From Lepisosteus oculatus (taxonomy: Eukaryota > Chordata > Actinopteri > Semionotiformes > Lepisosteidae), in NCBI RefSeq assembly GCF_040954835.1, contig NC_090698.1:27209501-27273500 (forward strand): a DNA stretch of 64,000 nucleotides, given 5' to 3'. The notes below the pieces were generated by a model. It did not search any database, was not told where the DNA came from, and saw only the letters and a list, made by a program, of their open reading frames with translations. Every line of letters starts with the position of its first letter. The first letter of the stretch is position 1. This document shows positions 1 through 11,503 of the stretch, piece after piece. Position numbers and translations under genes: made by a program.

Positions 1-96
1 CATCAGAATCACCTTGTTTCAGTATCAGTTCTATCACTTTTTATGACACAACTGGAAAAAGAATGCCACAGAACATTTTTACAGGGGTAAAAAGAG

Positions 97-427
97 GGCA
101 GCATGGTGTCACTTTGGTAGGATTGCTGCCTTGCAACATTTCAGCCCTGGGTTCAATTTGTAGGGTGCTAACTTTGGAGAGTTTGTATCTTCTCCTCATG
201 GTTGTGTAGGTGCTCCAGTTTCCTCTGACAGTCCCAAGATATACTGGTAAATAAATTGGCTTCTGGGAAAATCAGCCCTGGTGTGAGTGTGTGCAAGTTT
301 GTGTCTATGCATGCCTTGCGATGGACTGGTGTCCCATCCAGGGTGTAACACGCTTTGCTCCTGTTGCTTGCTGGGATAGGGTTCTGCTCTCCAGTGACTC
401 TGTCCTGGATAAAGCGGTCAGAAAATG
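97..427 (+). repeat. tRNA-derived SINE copy, diverged
   Basis: This is a plus-oriented copy of a SINE that recurs at 15282-15795, 18066-18302, 19401-19746, 22205-22352 and 40149-40530. The copies share a tRNA-like head (a 'ggcagcatggtg' start and a 'gggttcaatt' B-box-like motif), a central part reading as 'cccaagatatactggtaa', and a tail ending in 'ataaagcggtcagaaaatg'. The layout resembles the V-SINE type of fishes, but I assign the family by memory of its consensus only. Its 95-residue reverse-strand open frame is chance. Confidence 0.75.
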
Positions 428-1558
428 CACAAATTGATTTTCCAAAAAAGAACATTAAAATTATTTTGTTCCAGTATCAGTTCTATTAATGGGATATTCT
501 GTTCATTTGATTTTAAAAAGGACCACATTACAGTTTTACATAAGTAAATATCATAGATAGAAAAATAAATGAACCTCACCTGGAGAATGAAAGCTGTTTC
601 TTTATTGCAGCTTTTTGTCCTGTGCCACCTCTATCACTAGAATGTTGAATGCTTGTGTTTATAAAGCAACTGTGCAACAAAGAATCCCCTGAGTCACTGG
701 TTTTAGACATTGAGTGGAGTTGCTAATGATCGGACAGTCCCTCACAGATATCATGCAATTACTTCTGTGACCTTGTTTGCTGGATTTTCTGCTTTCATTA
801 CGACTTCCTTAGCATCTGCCCTTATCTAATAAAATACAGTTCTGTTTACAATTCAAAGGAGACCTTTACTTTTCTAAGCATTATAAGAAATTCCTGTGGG
901 GTCTTGAGCAGCAATTTTGGTTTTCTGTGAAGTGTAACAAAAGAACACTATACAGTGATTGACAGACTCTTGGCTAAAAGCATTTCAGCAGAACCCTTGT
1001 TTTCAATGTCAAGATGTTTAAGTCAAAAAAGGATTGAATTTTAACATCTGCTCCTGTACAAGCCTAGTGCGGTTCATACCATGAAGCACAAAATGAGGAG
1101 CGAGGCATCATTAATTGACCTCCCAAATGTCTAATTAGTCGAGTATTTGCTGACCATACAAAGTCTACATCTAACATTTACCTTGAGGCATAGTGTACTG
1201 TTTATCAGAAGAGAGACTACGGCTTAGAGCAGTAGGGGTTTTCTTGTCCCAAATCTGTAAGATTTAATCCTTAGTACCCCAGTCTCGTTGTGTAATCAGA
1301 GACACGTCTCATGTCCAGGTGTTCTGGGTCATTCAGCCCACCAAGATCAATGTGAGAAATCATCCCCATCAGCTTGGCTATGATCCTTACAAATGAGCTG
1401 GCTGTGCAGATCTCATGTGTATCCTCCCTTCAGAGTCCACAGCTCTGCCTTTACCAGAAAGCAGACTAATTCACCTAACACATATAAAATGCATGTTATC
1501 TGCTGGGAATCATTCATGCTTTCTTCAAAATGAGCTTCTTTAATGCTGTTTCTTCCAG

Positions 1559-4500
1559 GCTTATATCAGACACTGGCCTGCTACTTTCAGAACACAGAGG
1601 CCCTGGAACGGCTTCTGCATGTACAGTATCCACAGGATAGTCCTGAGGAAGTAAGACAACTCTCCAGTTTAATAATGAGGGAGGTTGACACAAAGAACCA
1701 AGGTATGTCAAAACCCTAAAACAACTATACAGAAAGCACAAGACATTCCTTCTCCAATTTTAAATCTAAAGCTACAAATACATTCCTTCCAGTTTGTATC
1801 ACACTAATAATGTAATTCACCATTAAACCATCTTTTATGAAGCCAAATCCCAGAGTGTTAACCAGACAAACACCTGGTATTTTGCTGATTTTTTACAAAG
1901 TATACTGAGAGACAAACAAACACAACAAATTATTTTGATTCCGTCTTTCCTCAGAAGTATATATGCACAAATTACAAGTAAAAATCACATAATTACACAT
2001 TTTGATCATGGGATAACAAGCCAGGGAAAAGGTGCATTAATCATGGCTAAAATGCCACAACTGCCACCAGGTTGAAGGGTAATATCCAGGGCTTCCAGAC
2101 ACTTTTGAAGCACCTGTTCAAAATATAATGTCCACAGACAGCATCAAACGAGTTCAACTCAGGACTAATAGCTATTAGAGAGAGATCAGTATATCTGACT
2201 GAGGCATATCTGACTGTACTGCATCCAACTATGAAACGACACCATTATCTAGAACAACTTTCTATATATAAAAATGAAGTTTTCTTTAAGTACAAGGAAC
2301 AATCATGTAAATTAATAAAAAGACGATAAAGCCAGCACAAGATGGAAATACAATGCAAGTGATGCTCTATGTAAACTGAAATAAAAGTACGAAAGGTCTA
2401 TGAAGGATCATTGTGATGCATTGATGCTCAAAGTATTAGCCATATTGTTTATTTGAAGCTGGACCAAAATGAGCAGGGACTTCAACGTGATGTGTGGTAT
2501 GACTGGTCTGGCTCTAGTTAGGGAGGGGAGGAGGAAATGTCATGTCACAGGTCACCAGCCCCATTCTTTCACTTAAACATATTGTGACAAAAAGGGCATG
2601 AATGGCATTGTTTATCAGATATCCAGCTCGTTGAAAAGACAATAATGAATTACACCAAAGCTCATCGATAAAGACAAAAAAAAAACAAGGCTGGGACTTG
2701 GAGAATTTATTTCAATTTAATTAAAAGACAAAAGAGGCCCCAGTGGACAGAGCATTCTGAGAAACAGCTGACCCCTGTTTTACTGTTTATACTGCACTAT
2801 GTCATACCATTGTCTTTCAAGGGAAAGTAAAAAACCTACAAGTGTTCCCATGCCTCTATAAAATAAACTTTATAGACTGTGCTTGGCTTTCAGGATTTAT
2901 TGATGAAGATGATTTTATTCTCTGGTTGAAAAGACTCCCTGTTGAGACCCTTAAATCTTCACTGCACTTCCCAGTGCTACCAAACAAGACCACTGTCACA
3001 GATGAGCACCACAATCCCCAAAGACAAGTAGGTGACTGCTCTAATGAAAATGAAGTACCTTTTCTTATTAACCACAAAAGCCAATAGGAAGAAAGCCCTT
3101 TAGGTGCTTCAGGCATTTTCTTTACTCATATTATACACATGAAATCTATAGCTGAGGCTACAGCAGAAATTGTATATGGTTAGCCAATGGTACCCCTTGC
3201 ACGAGTGTCTCCTTCCATTCAAATCTACTGAGTTTTCTACCAAGAAGTGATCTTTAATATCCATTAATAATTGTAAATATTCATGGATACAATGGACAAT
3301 GTTCCAGTCCTTAATGCTTTGTTTTAGTACTGGGATAGGGCAAGCTTGGAACACCACAATAAATCCATGTAAACAAAGTATTAATGTAATGCACATACTT
3401 CATGCAAGGCCTATCTTGATGCTTTTCAGTAATCACTGTTAATAACCTGCTAAGATAGATAACATTAAAGCTGATTAAATGTAAATAATCAAGGTAAGGG
3501 ATGCTCTCAACTGGTCCATAGGCCTTATTAACAGCCAACTATGCATTGTCAACAAGCCTTAGGTGGGTACTAATGTTACAGAAAAGGTTTTCAAACTCAT
3601 CTGGAAACCAGAATAAAAACACCATTAATCCTTTGATAAACTGACAATGACTTCAATTGGCAGGCCACAGGACTAACACTAAACACTTCACTGGAAAGTT
3701 ATCATGTATTAGTTTCTTGTATTTGGCTAACCCCTTTATCTGTTGATTTACACAAGGGTTGCAATAATCTGCAATGTACTGCAAAATGTAATGTATGCAG
3801 CAATGTATTGCTATAGTGTTACGTAATAAGGATATTGCCATGAATGTACAGCAGTGTTGGCCAATCCTTGTTCTGGGAACTCGTTTGCCTTTTGGTTTTT
3901 GCTTTAAGTGATTTCTTAATCACTGGCTAATTGATTTAACTTTTCTGAGATATATTGTTAAATGTTAAAAGCTCTCAAAAAGTTAAAAGATTTGTAAGAG
4001 CTATCATCCCTGTATTCATTTCTGAGTTTCAGAAGTTCCCTTATTCAATGGAACCGCTTGGCAGAAGGAAAACCTTGTGGGAGGATCTGATACACTGTCA
4101 GTCTTCCCTCTGTCTGCTCATCAGCTGCTTTCCTGTGTCACAGTGGTCTAGACAGAAATAAGTGAGATCACTCTTAGTAAACAAGCTGAGTAGAGGCTGC
4201 ATAAAATTGTGCTTGTTGAAGCTGTTGAAACAACACATTAAATGAGCAGTATTTTTGAAACCAAAGACTTAGTGCAGAAACAGTGAATGAAAACTCTACA
4301 AAAGCAAGCAGATCAATTAAATGCATCATTTACTGTAGCACACGTGATTATCCACTCAATAGAAATGAAAGCAGGCATCGCCTAGAACAAGGGTGGAATC
4401 CACTGCAGTACAGTACGTACATGTTAAACCTCTTATTACAAACCTAGGATTGCCAGGCAGTTCCACTCACTGAACTTTGGTGTCTATTAACATTATACTT

Positions 4501-7500
4501 TTATACTTTAATGGCTGGTGTTTTATTCTTGCAGCTCATTCCGACTGAAAATCCCAGAAAGCTTACATACAATCAGCTTCATGTCATTGCTGTAGAGCTG
4601 AGCAAACACAGAAGAGACTGGAAACTACTTGCAAACTGTCTGGGCTTTCTGGAGAAGGACTGCCAAACCTTGGAGAGAAAATACTTAGACACAGAAAACC
4701 AGGCAAAGTGTATCTTATTTCTTACGTACCACTGTCGTTTATAGTGAGAAATTATTCAGACTGAAAAGAGCAGTTGGTGGCTTCTGGGTAAAAAACAAAA
4801 TTACATTCCATCCTCACAGGTGTCAATCCAACCTGATGTGTAGAATTTTAAGCCCCATAAAACTAAGACTTCAGGTCTCATTCGCTGTTGTATTTTATAT
4901 TGACTGGAATATCATTACAATCATAAGACAAGTCTAGGAAATGTTTTGTACTTTGTGCCATAACCCATAGACTAAGAGACCACATTTGCACTACAGAGTA
5001 GAGAATGAAAACACTGCTACTCTTTTCAACAGCAAATAAAAATCCATATGGTCCATAAAGTATTATTTACACAATTTTGGCTTTAAAGGGTATTTGTGCT
5101 GTCTTAGTATAAAAGTACACATTTTAAGCCAGTCTAGTAAAAGCCTATGACTCACTGACTTGTTATATACTGATGAAAAAAAGAAATGCAACATTTTCTG
5201 GAATAAGAATACTATAGTTATAGCTTATGTACCTTTACAAAAAGTTGTCAATTTGTTTTAAGCCCTCTGACCAGCATTACAGCTTGTGCAGTGAGCAATT
5301 GCAACTTGCCAATCACATGAAAGCTCATTAGGTGCACTTTTACCCAACGAGGTCCAGGTGGAACAATGCTTGACTAGGTCACCTTTAAAAAGGCCTTAAT
5401 TCAAAGCTTAGGTCACTGCAAGAAAAAGGCCACACTTCCTCGAATGTCACCAGAAGCAAGGGAGAGGGCCATTGGCAGGCTGCAGGCATGCATGTCATGT
5501 GCCAGCATTGCCAGACACTATGGAGTAAGCTGCTCCACTGTGTCCAGACTACAGAGAAGGTTTCAGCAGACCGGCAGGACAAATGACTGTCCAAGATTCG
5601 GTCACCCTCGAGTGACCACACCAGAGCAGGACCGACACATCAGACTGGTCCATCTGAGAGATTGTTTCAGATCTGCCACCCGTACTGCTGCTGAATCTGC
5701 CAGCAGACACAATGCCTGCATCAGTGACAGGACAGTGAGGCTCCATGCTGCTGGCCTTAGAGCAAGGCGACCTGTCAGAGGCCCTCTGCTCACACCTCCT
5801 AGATGTCATACCCAACTGGCTTGGGCCAGACAGAGATGGACTTGTCAGCGGTGGCATCAGGTCCTTTACACGGATGAGTCACTCTTCAGCCTGTTCCACA
5901 CAGATGGGAGGGCCAGAGTGTGGAGGAGGAGGTGTTGCGTTTCTTTTTTCCATCAGCATGTAAAATCATGTAAGATATCTTACTGTTATCCAAAACCAAT
6001 TTCTAAAAATACTGAAAGAACCAGGAAATATTCATTATTCACATTTGTTAGTACAGCTGATAGGTATAAAAAGACACAACCCCATTCCACTTGTGAGAAT
6101 AAAGGTTGTAACAGACAACCTTACACTAGACAGGAGTTCTCTTACATCAAACAAGAGAACACTAGGGTCTATATAACAAAATAATGCAGAGAGCACATAT
6201 AATAAAAGAGCACACGTATTGTAATGTATGCATTTTCAGAAATGACATGTTTTAAAGTACAGCTTGATAGTTGTATTTGCCTCAGTGGTACAGTATGGCA
6301 AAACCAGTGGGATTTTACATTTCATCTTTTAACCATAAGCCAATAACAAAAAAGAAAAGAAAAGAAAGCACAATGTTATACTACAGGTTTAGAGCCGAAC
6401 ATCAGGTTATGTCAGCATGTGGTGCACCCTCATGTAATTCCCAGGTTAGGGTAAGCGTGGTAGGTTTAGTACACCTCAGAATAATTACTTTTGACACTGC
6501 AAGTGGTCTCATGGGAAAATAAGTCTAATGCAATTACCCAAGTTAAGCAGAATGCCTGCTCTAAAACATTTCTAAAAGAAGTTACTAAACAACATGGCTA
6601 TGATCAAGTCTTGACTTTGATGGTGACCCCTGATCCTCAGTTTCCCACCTCAAGACATCTAAGAAGTGGGGCGAGAGAGAGAGTCTTTATTATCCCGGGG
6701 GGGAGAAGAAAAAAAAGACAGAAACAACAATATACATACATATTTTCATGAAAGGTCAAGTGTTCAGTAAGGATATGGCTACAGGTATGAATGAGAACTT
6801 AAATCTGTTGGTTTTGGTGTTGGGGAGTCGATATCTGCGTTCTGATGGGAGTACCTGGAAATTATTAAACAAGCGGTGTGAAGGATCATCGCAGATGGAT
6901 TTTGCTTTACGCAAGGAAGTTTGGGGATTACTGCAATGGAAGACTTATGGGTAACGCCTTAGATACAAGGTAGCAAATGTCATAAATGTGATAACCATAC
7001 AAAAACCCTAATCTTGATTTAAGTCTGAAGCATAATTCATTATTCACCTAATTCTTAGGTTAATGGCAGGTGACAGATTATTCCATCTATAATATTTTAT
7101 ATAAAAGTTTATTATCTGTTATTCAGTGTCACTTTGCAACACCAAATGTGTGATCAGTAATGTTTTGGGGCCTGCGAATACAGTTATTAACATTGAAGTA
7201 GACATTAATGCAGTCTTTGTACTACAGTATATATGAGAACAATCCTGCTTTGTTAATGAGGAAGCAATTGCCCATTAGTCGGAGTTAGCTGGTATCTCTG
7301 TTACATTCCTGTTAATATGTGTTACATGTATATATCAGCAATTTCGAACTGGAATTTGCTGACGTGGTACCACCTGACATCTTGAAGTAATTCAAAGGGG
7401 ATGGAGCCCTGTAAAGTACAGTGGCTGACGAGACTGTGTGTGTGTTTTGGCCCCAGTAGATCCTGGAGATGCTCCAGCTGTGGCGCAGACGAGCACAGGT

Positions 7501-7588
7501 GCCCGACGCAGCAAAGCACCTCCAGGCTGCTCTGAGAGACACGGGCAACGCAGACATCAGCAACGCGGTCTTCCAGCTCAGTTTTTAA
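1559..7588 (+). CDS. C-terminal part of an unidentified death-domain protein (last four exons)
   Basis: Four exons join in frame: 1559-1702, 2894-3027, 4535-4702 and 7460-7588 (TAA at 7586-7588). The first enters after a 'tcttccag' acceptor and needs one base from an upstream exon outside the window. The phases agree: exon 1 ends in phase 1 and exon 2 starts with the missing two bases; later joins are phase 0. The last two exons form a death-fold of about 90 residues, with 'KHRRDWKLLANCLGF', an 'ERKYLDTENQ' helix and 'ILEMLQLWRRRAQ', matching the helix 2 to helix 5 pattern of FADD/RIPK1-type death domains. The about 90 residues before it are charged and helical, with an acidic 'GFIDEDDFILWLKRLP', and match nothing I recognise. 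The protein stops right after the death domain, suggesting an adaptor or a receptor tail. The third intron appears to use a GC donor ('CAG|GCAAAG' at 4700-4708). The family is unknown to me; the death domain itself is fairly secure. Confidence 0.72.
3848..3955 (+). repeat. Old interspersed-repeat fragment
   Basis: The stretch 'ttggccaatccttgttctgg' is a diverged form of the 'aaccctggtcctggag' motif that marks a very common interspersed repeat in fish genomes. Further fragments lie at 10684-10745, 10930-11045 (reverse) and 23583-23640. The class of the parent element is not clear from these pieces. Confidence 0.4.
5166..5960 (+). mobile_element. Internally deleted Tc1/mariner-type DNA transposon
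   Basis: Matching terminal inverted repeats of 23 bases lie at 5170-5192 and 5934-5956 (two mismatches), with TA-rich flanks. Between them is the 5' two thirds of a Tc1-type region, including the start of a transposase frame. The coding part runs straight into the right repeat, so the rest of the transposase has been lost. The copy is about 790 bp, against roughly 1.6 kb for a complete Tc1-like element. It sits in the last intron of the death-domain gene, in the same orientation. Confidence 0.85.
5444..5933 (+). pseudogene. Truncated Tc1-type transposase
   Basis: From the ATG at 5444 about 163 residues are Tc1-transposase-like. A paired helix-turn-helix DNA-binding part opens with 'MSPEARERAIGRLQ' and includes 'SIARHYGVSCSTVSRLQRRF'. 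A linker follows, then the first catalytic aspartate in 'VLYTDESLFS'. The second aspartate and the final glutamate of the DDE triad are missing because the coding region ends at the right terminal repeat. The open frame continues to 6184 only by reading through the terminal repeat and host DNA. No stop lies in the retained part, but it cannot encode an active enzyme. Confidence 0.85.
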
Positions 7589-7702
7589 TGCGCTGTGATG
7601 CATGTTGGGCCAGCTGAATGACCCAAACCTTCTTTTGGTTTCACATGTGGAAAAACAGCAGCTTTCACTTTGAAACGTTGAAATTTCAGCTTCATGGTAG
7701 TA

Positions 7703-7708
7703 AATAAA
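7703..7708 (+). terminator. AATAAA polyadenylation signal of the death-domain gene
   Basis: An AATAAA lies 115 bases after the TAA stop at 7588, and a second lies at 7803-7808. Either would fit a short 3' untranslated region. No transcript evidence is available. Confidence 0.5.
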
Positions 7709-8912
7709 TGTAAACCAAGAGGATCTTCACGTAGTGCTTATCTTTCAGTCTTTTACTGCAGTTTTGACAACACTGTTGCTGGACTAGTGAAGAAAGCTAG
7801 TAAATAAAATACTGAGAATACTCTTCAGTGATATGCCACCACTGAATCAAGTAACAAATCAAATACTATATTTTCTGACATAAGTGTCAACTTATACTTA
7901 TTCTGAAATCGTTTTCTAAACCTTTTAAACATGATTATACTAAAAGCTTTGAAGTATGTGCTGTGCAGCTGTCCATCACACAATTTAATTTACAAAATGC
8001 ATAAAAAATTAAGAGGACTGCTCAAAACAGTTTCTTTATTTCTAATTTTACACATTTGACAATCATATTTCAAAACTAATTCTAAATGTCTTCACACTGT
8101 CAACAGGAGAAAGGTACCATCTAGTCTAACCAAATCCTCTCTTCTCCCAGAGAGCCTGATCAGCAGAAGTTGTGTACTTCTGCTTCAGACTCCAGACTGA
8201 TAGGGTTTCTCAGTCAGCCTAAACTGACCAGTGGTAAATTTGCTTTCCCTAGTGGTTGGAATTGCCAGCAATTATGCTAAAACAGTAACCCTTCTTCAGC
8301 ATGGTAATTGAGTTTGAATCAAGACAGTCAAGTTGTGAAGGTCACGTTTCGCCCTTCATTGCAGCTGCAGGTTCTCTATCTGTTTAACCAAGAAACAAGT
8401 ATTTCACTGCGTCAGCAGTTTGCACAGAAATGCTGACTGTACACACAATTCTATCTGTCGATATCTGATATTTTTCACAAAGCTGTCCTACAGATTCTCT
8501 TTGTAAGATCTGAAATCTTCGCATAAAATCTTAGGAAGTATATGCCAATTGTGAAGATGGAAAAAAAATGTGAAGATGGAAGTTTACTTTTCTAAGCACT
8601 GTTTACCCCCAACACTAAAAACGATGTAGCATTTTTAAATAAAAATGCACTTATGACATTTTAAATCCAAGGATTTGAAAATAATTCTAATTTATTATAC
8701 CAAAATACAACATTCAAAAATCCCAAAAAAGGACCCTATAGCAGTATACAGGTCATCACAGAGCACAAGCCTAAGACTATCACATCACTGGACTGGGAAT
8801 CCCCAAACGGCAACACTCAATTGACAGAGCTCCACTGAGGCAGGCTTGGCACATGCCAAAACTGCTACAGCTTTTGGCAAACAGCAGCTCCTGCACAGAG
8901 GCTGCAGGCTTG

Positions 8913-9028
8913 TAGCAATGTCACTGAGAGATGGGCCGTTCTAGAAATGGCAATGAGACACGTGCCATTCTAGCAATGTCACTACAAGATATGCCATGCT
9001 AGCAATGTCATTCAGAGACATGCCATGA
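8913..9028. repeat. Minisatellite, four copies of a 29-bp unit
   Basis: Four units of exactly 29 bases start at 8913, 8942, 8971 and 9000. Each begins with 'tagcaatgtca' or a close variant and ends with 'tgccatgc' or similar. The units differ at several positions each, so the array is old. No coding periodicity is implied, since 29 is not a multiple of three. Confidence 0.85.
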
Positions 9029-9519
9029 AAGGTGGGCATGCTGGAAAAGCAAGTCTTGTGCAATCCCAAGTTAAAAAGAGTGCCATTATAGTGACCAGCA
9101 CTAGGTTCTGGAGCAATATGCTGTCCAAAAAAACTGCCACACTGCAAGCAGAGGTTTTGTATCCAGTCGACATTGCACATCGACATCGCACCACAGCGGC
9201 TGCCAGGCGTCCACTATACTCAGGAACACTCCTTTCGCAAAGCAGGGCTGTGTACACTATCCTCCGGATGCCCTTTATTCTCCAGCAAGGGTGCCATAGT
9301 CATACAACTCTGTCCTCTATGCAAAGTTTACCTCTTTTGCGTTTTTCCCTGTCCCTTGGTCAAAGACACCAAGGTCTTTCCAAACTGCAGTTGCACTGGT
9401 TCATTTGATTTTTATTTCACAAAAGGCTGTGGGAGACAAGGGCTAGACAAACAACCCATCTGCGCAGCCGATACCCTGTCTTGTTTTTAGAAAGGGTTGG
9501 ATGAGATCCCCTGAAGAAT

Positions 9520-9573
9520 TAACCACTCACAACCGAATGGCCAAATGCCTCCTTTCTTTTTCTAATCATTCTT
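9520..9573 (-). repeat. Interspersed-repeat fragment
   Basis: Read on the reverse strand this begins 'ataagaatgatt' and contains 'ggaggcatttggccattcgg', a form of the 'gaggccattcggccc' motif frequent in fish LINE/SINE tails. A second copy of the family lies at 25104-25260 on the plus strand. Confidence 0.45.
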
Positions 9574-10683
9574 ATCTGCTTAAGCACACGAGGGAGTCAC
9601 TGCTACAGACATGAGCCTTAAAACAATTGATGCTTCTAAAGTGGGTGGGTACATCATAAAATAAGGACAAAAAGAAGCTGGAGGACTGAAGCTATGAATC
9701 ACTACTTTGTGGGACCAGCCATTTTTTATGAACGGTGGGTTTATGGGGTCTGTACTACCAGCTGGGTTTTCAACAGAACTGCCTAAGCCATAACAAACCA
9801 AGTGTTTCTGGTTCTTCAGTTCAATGTGCTGTGACTCCCTTCCCACCAGGATAAAGCACTATCTGTAACAAACAATTCAGGGCCTGAATTTAAATCCTCT
9901 GAAGGAATCTGTGTCTGCAGACAGGGATAATCCTGACAGGGATTAGATTCGCACAGCAGGAAAAAGGGAGTAATTTCCTGATCTATTTAAATTGAAATGT
10001 CATCCCTTGTAAAACTGTGGCTCTAACATTCTGAAGGAAGCATTTAAATGGCTGAACTGTGGTTTAGATGTTAAAACCTATCACTAAAGTAATTGTAGAA
10101 TCACCTTGTATCTACAGGAGGAAGTTTAGAATGATCAGGTTCATTAACCATTATGAAGTGCCTAAAAGCTTTATTAGCAAACAATAACATTAGATTAATT
10201 CAAGAAGCGTGTTGGAGAAAATTACACATATCAAACGTAACAAAAACAATGTAATAATATTAATTCTTAGAATATAAAAAAACATTTTGAATGTGGAAAT
10301 GTTTCCTTTAAATGTTAAACTTCTTATACACCAACTAAAGCATTACCAATTAATTTACATAACTCCCAATGTGACTCATTTTTATAATGTATTTACTAGA
10401 CAAATACTTGTGGGCAAAAATATTTCATTCAAAGTGACTGTAGCCAAGTGTCAATCAAATATGTTTTTCTGGTTCCAGGAGTTCAATAACCTTTGAATGG
10501 AATCTGCCCTGACGTTTTTAATCAATTGTGGTTAAAAAAAAAATGCCATTATGTAGCTTGATACATCAATACTGTGCATGTATACATTCCTCAAGCTGGT
10601 ATTACAGTATGTCTTGCAAGACTGAAGTCATTACAATATGTAGCCCACACTGCAGTAAAACAATAAAGCATCAGTTCTCTACT

Positions 10684-10745
10684 GCAGAGGTTCACAGTTC
10701 TGGTTCTAGAGGACCACACACCTGCTAGTTTTCATACCAGCCACA
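10684..10745 (+). repeat. Old interspersed-repeat fragment
   Basis: The stretch 'tctggttctagaggaccaca' followed by 'cacctgctagttttcatacc' matches the family noted at 3848-3955 ('tggtcctggagagccacaca', then 'cctgctggttttc'). Only this short piece is recognisable. Confidence 0.5.
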
Positions 10746-10929
10746 CTTAAATATCTCATTTAAACCTTAATAGAACTAATAAGGATCTGGATTGGAAAAT
10801 GTCCCATTTTGGCTTCTACTCAAAAGAGACTTTATTTGCCTTATGAAATGCAGTTGTTTACAGGTAAACTCCTACATGTATAAGAGCTGAAAACCGCCAA
10901 ACAGTTTAGACCATTTACATTTTTGAGTC

Positions 10930-11045
10930 TATCTAGGGTTCAAGTATACCTGAGAGCCCAGCTGGACTAGAAACCAGCAGTTTCCGGCCTCTGGGTCCAG
11001 GATTGGGTCCTCTGCTGATCCGTACCACTGAGGTGCGGCTAAAAC
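10930..11045 (-). repeat. Old interspersed-repeat fragment, reverse orientation
   Basis: The reverse strand reads 'ccaatcctggacccagaggc' then 'aactgctggtttctagtcca', resembling the same family as 10684-10745 in the opposite orientation. The similarity is loose. Confidence 0.35.
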
Positions 11046-11464
11046 ACCGCTTTAGTTGTTTCTGGAAGCTGTTTTCATTTTTCAAGATCCAGAAAATCTT
11101 GTATACAGAATTATTCTCTATTTCAGAGTTTCATAGGTTTGTTCAGAATCTTTTCTGAAATATTCACACAGAACGCAACATCCATCTTGTACAGAACACA
11201 AATGCAAGGGTTCCACGACACTATGTCGGTGGTACCTCAAGCTATAGAATACTTACCTTCAACACACAAGACTGCTCATCCTGTTTGGGGGGAGAAGCCA
11301 GTCAAGAACTGGGCTTTTATAAACTATTTTATATTTTATAAGCTATGCAGCTTTCTGGATGTTGAAATCACATTGACGGCACTCTGTTGTGCTCTTAAAT
11401 AAAGTTTGTATGTCGTCTGCAGCTCCTCATCTACAGAGTGACTGTACTTGTAAGGACGTTGTGT

Positions 11465-11470
11465 TTTATT
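11465..11470 (-). terminator. WRN: AATAAA polyadenylation signal of WRN
   Basis: On the minus strand AATAAA follows the WRN stop codon (ending at 11504) by 33 bases. This would give a very short 3' untranslated region; a later signal may also be used. It faces the 3' end of the death-domain gene about 3.8 kb away. Confidence 0.55.
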
Positions 11471-11503
11471 GGAAGTCGCTCAAGTAAGAATGGATCCTGA
11501 GGG

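Larger units (their letters stand above)
7709..11464. other. Intergenic region between convergent genes
   Basis: This lies between the 3' end of the death-domain gene and the 3' end of WRN. It holds a 29-bp minisatellite (8913-9028) and repeat fragments at 9520-9573, 10684-10745 and 10930-11045. Two overlapping open frames at 9025-9490 have no splice or family support, and one begins inside the minisatellite. I see no further gene, though a small noncoding RNA could not be excluded. Confidence 0.5.

Noticed and set aside
9025..9490. Two overlapping plus-strand open frames of 127 and 105 residues
   Set aside because: One begins in the 29-bp minisatellite. Neither has splice-site context or recognisable motifs.
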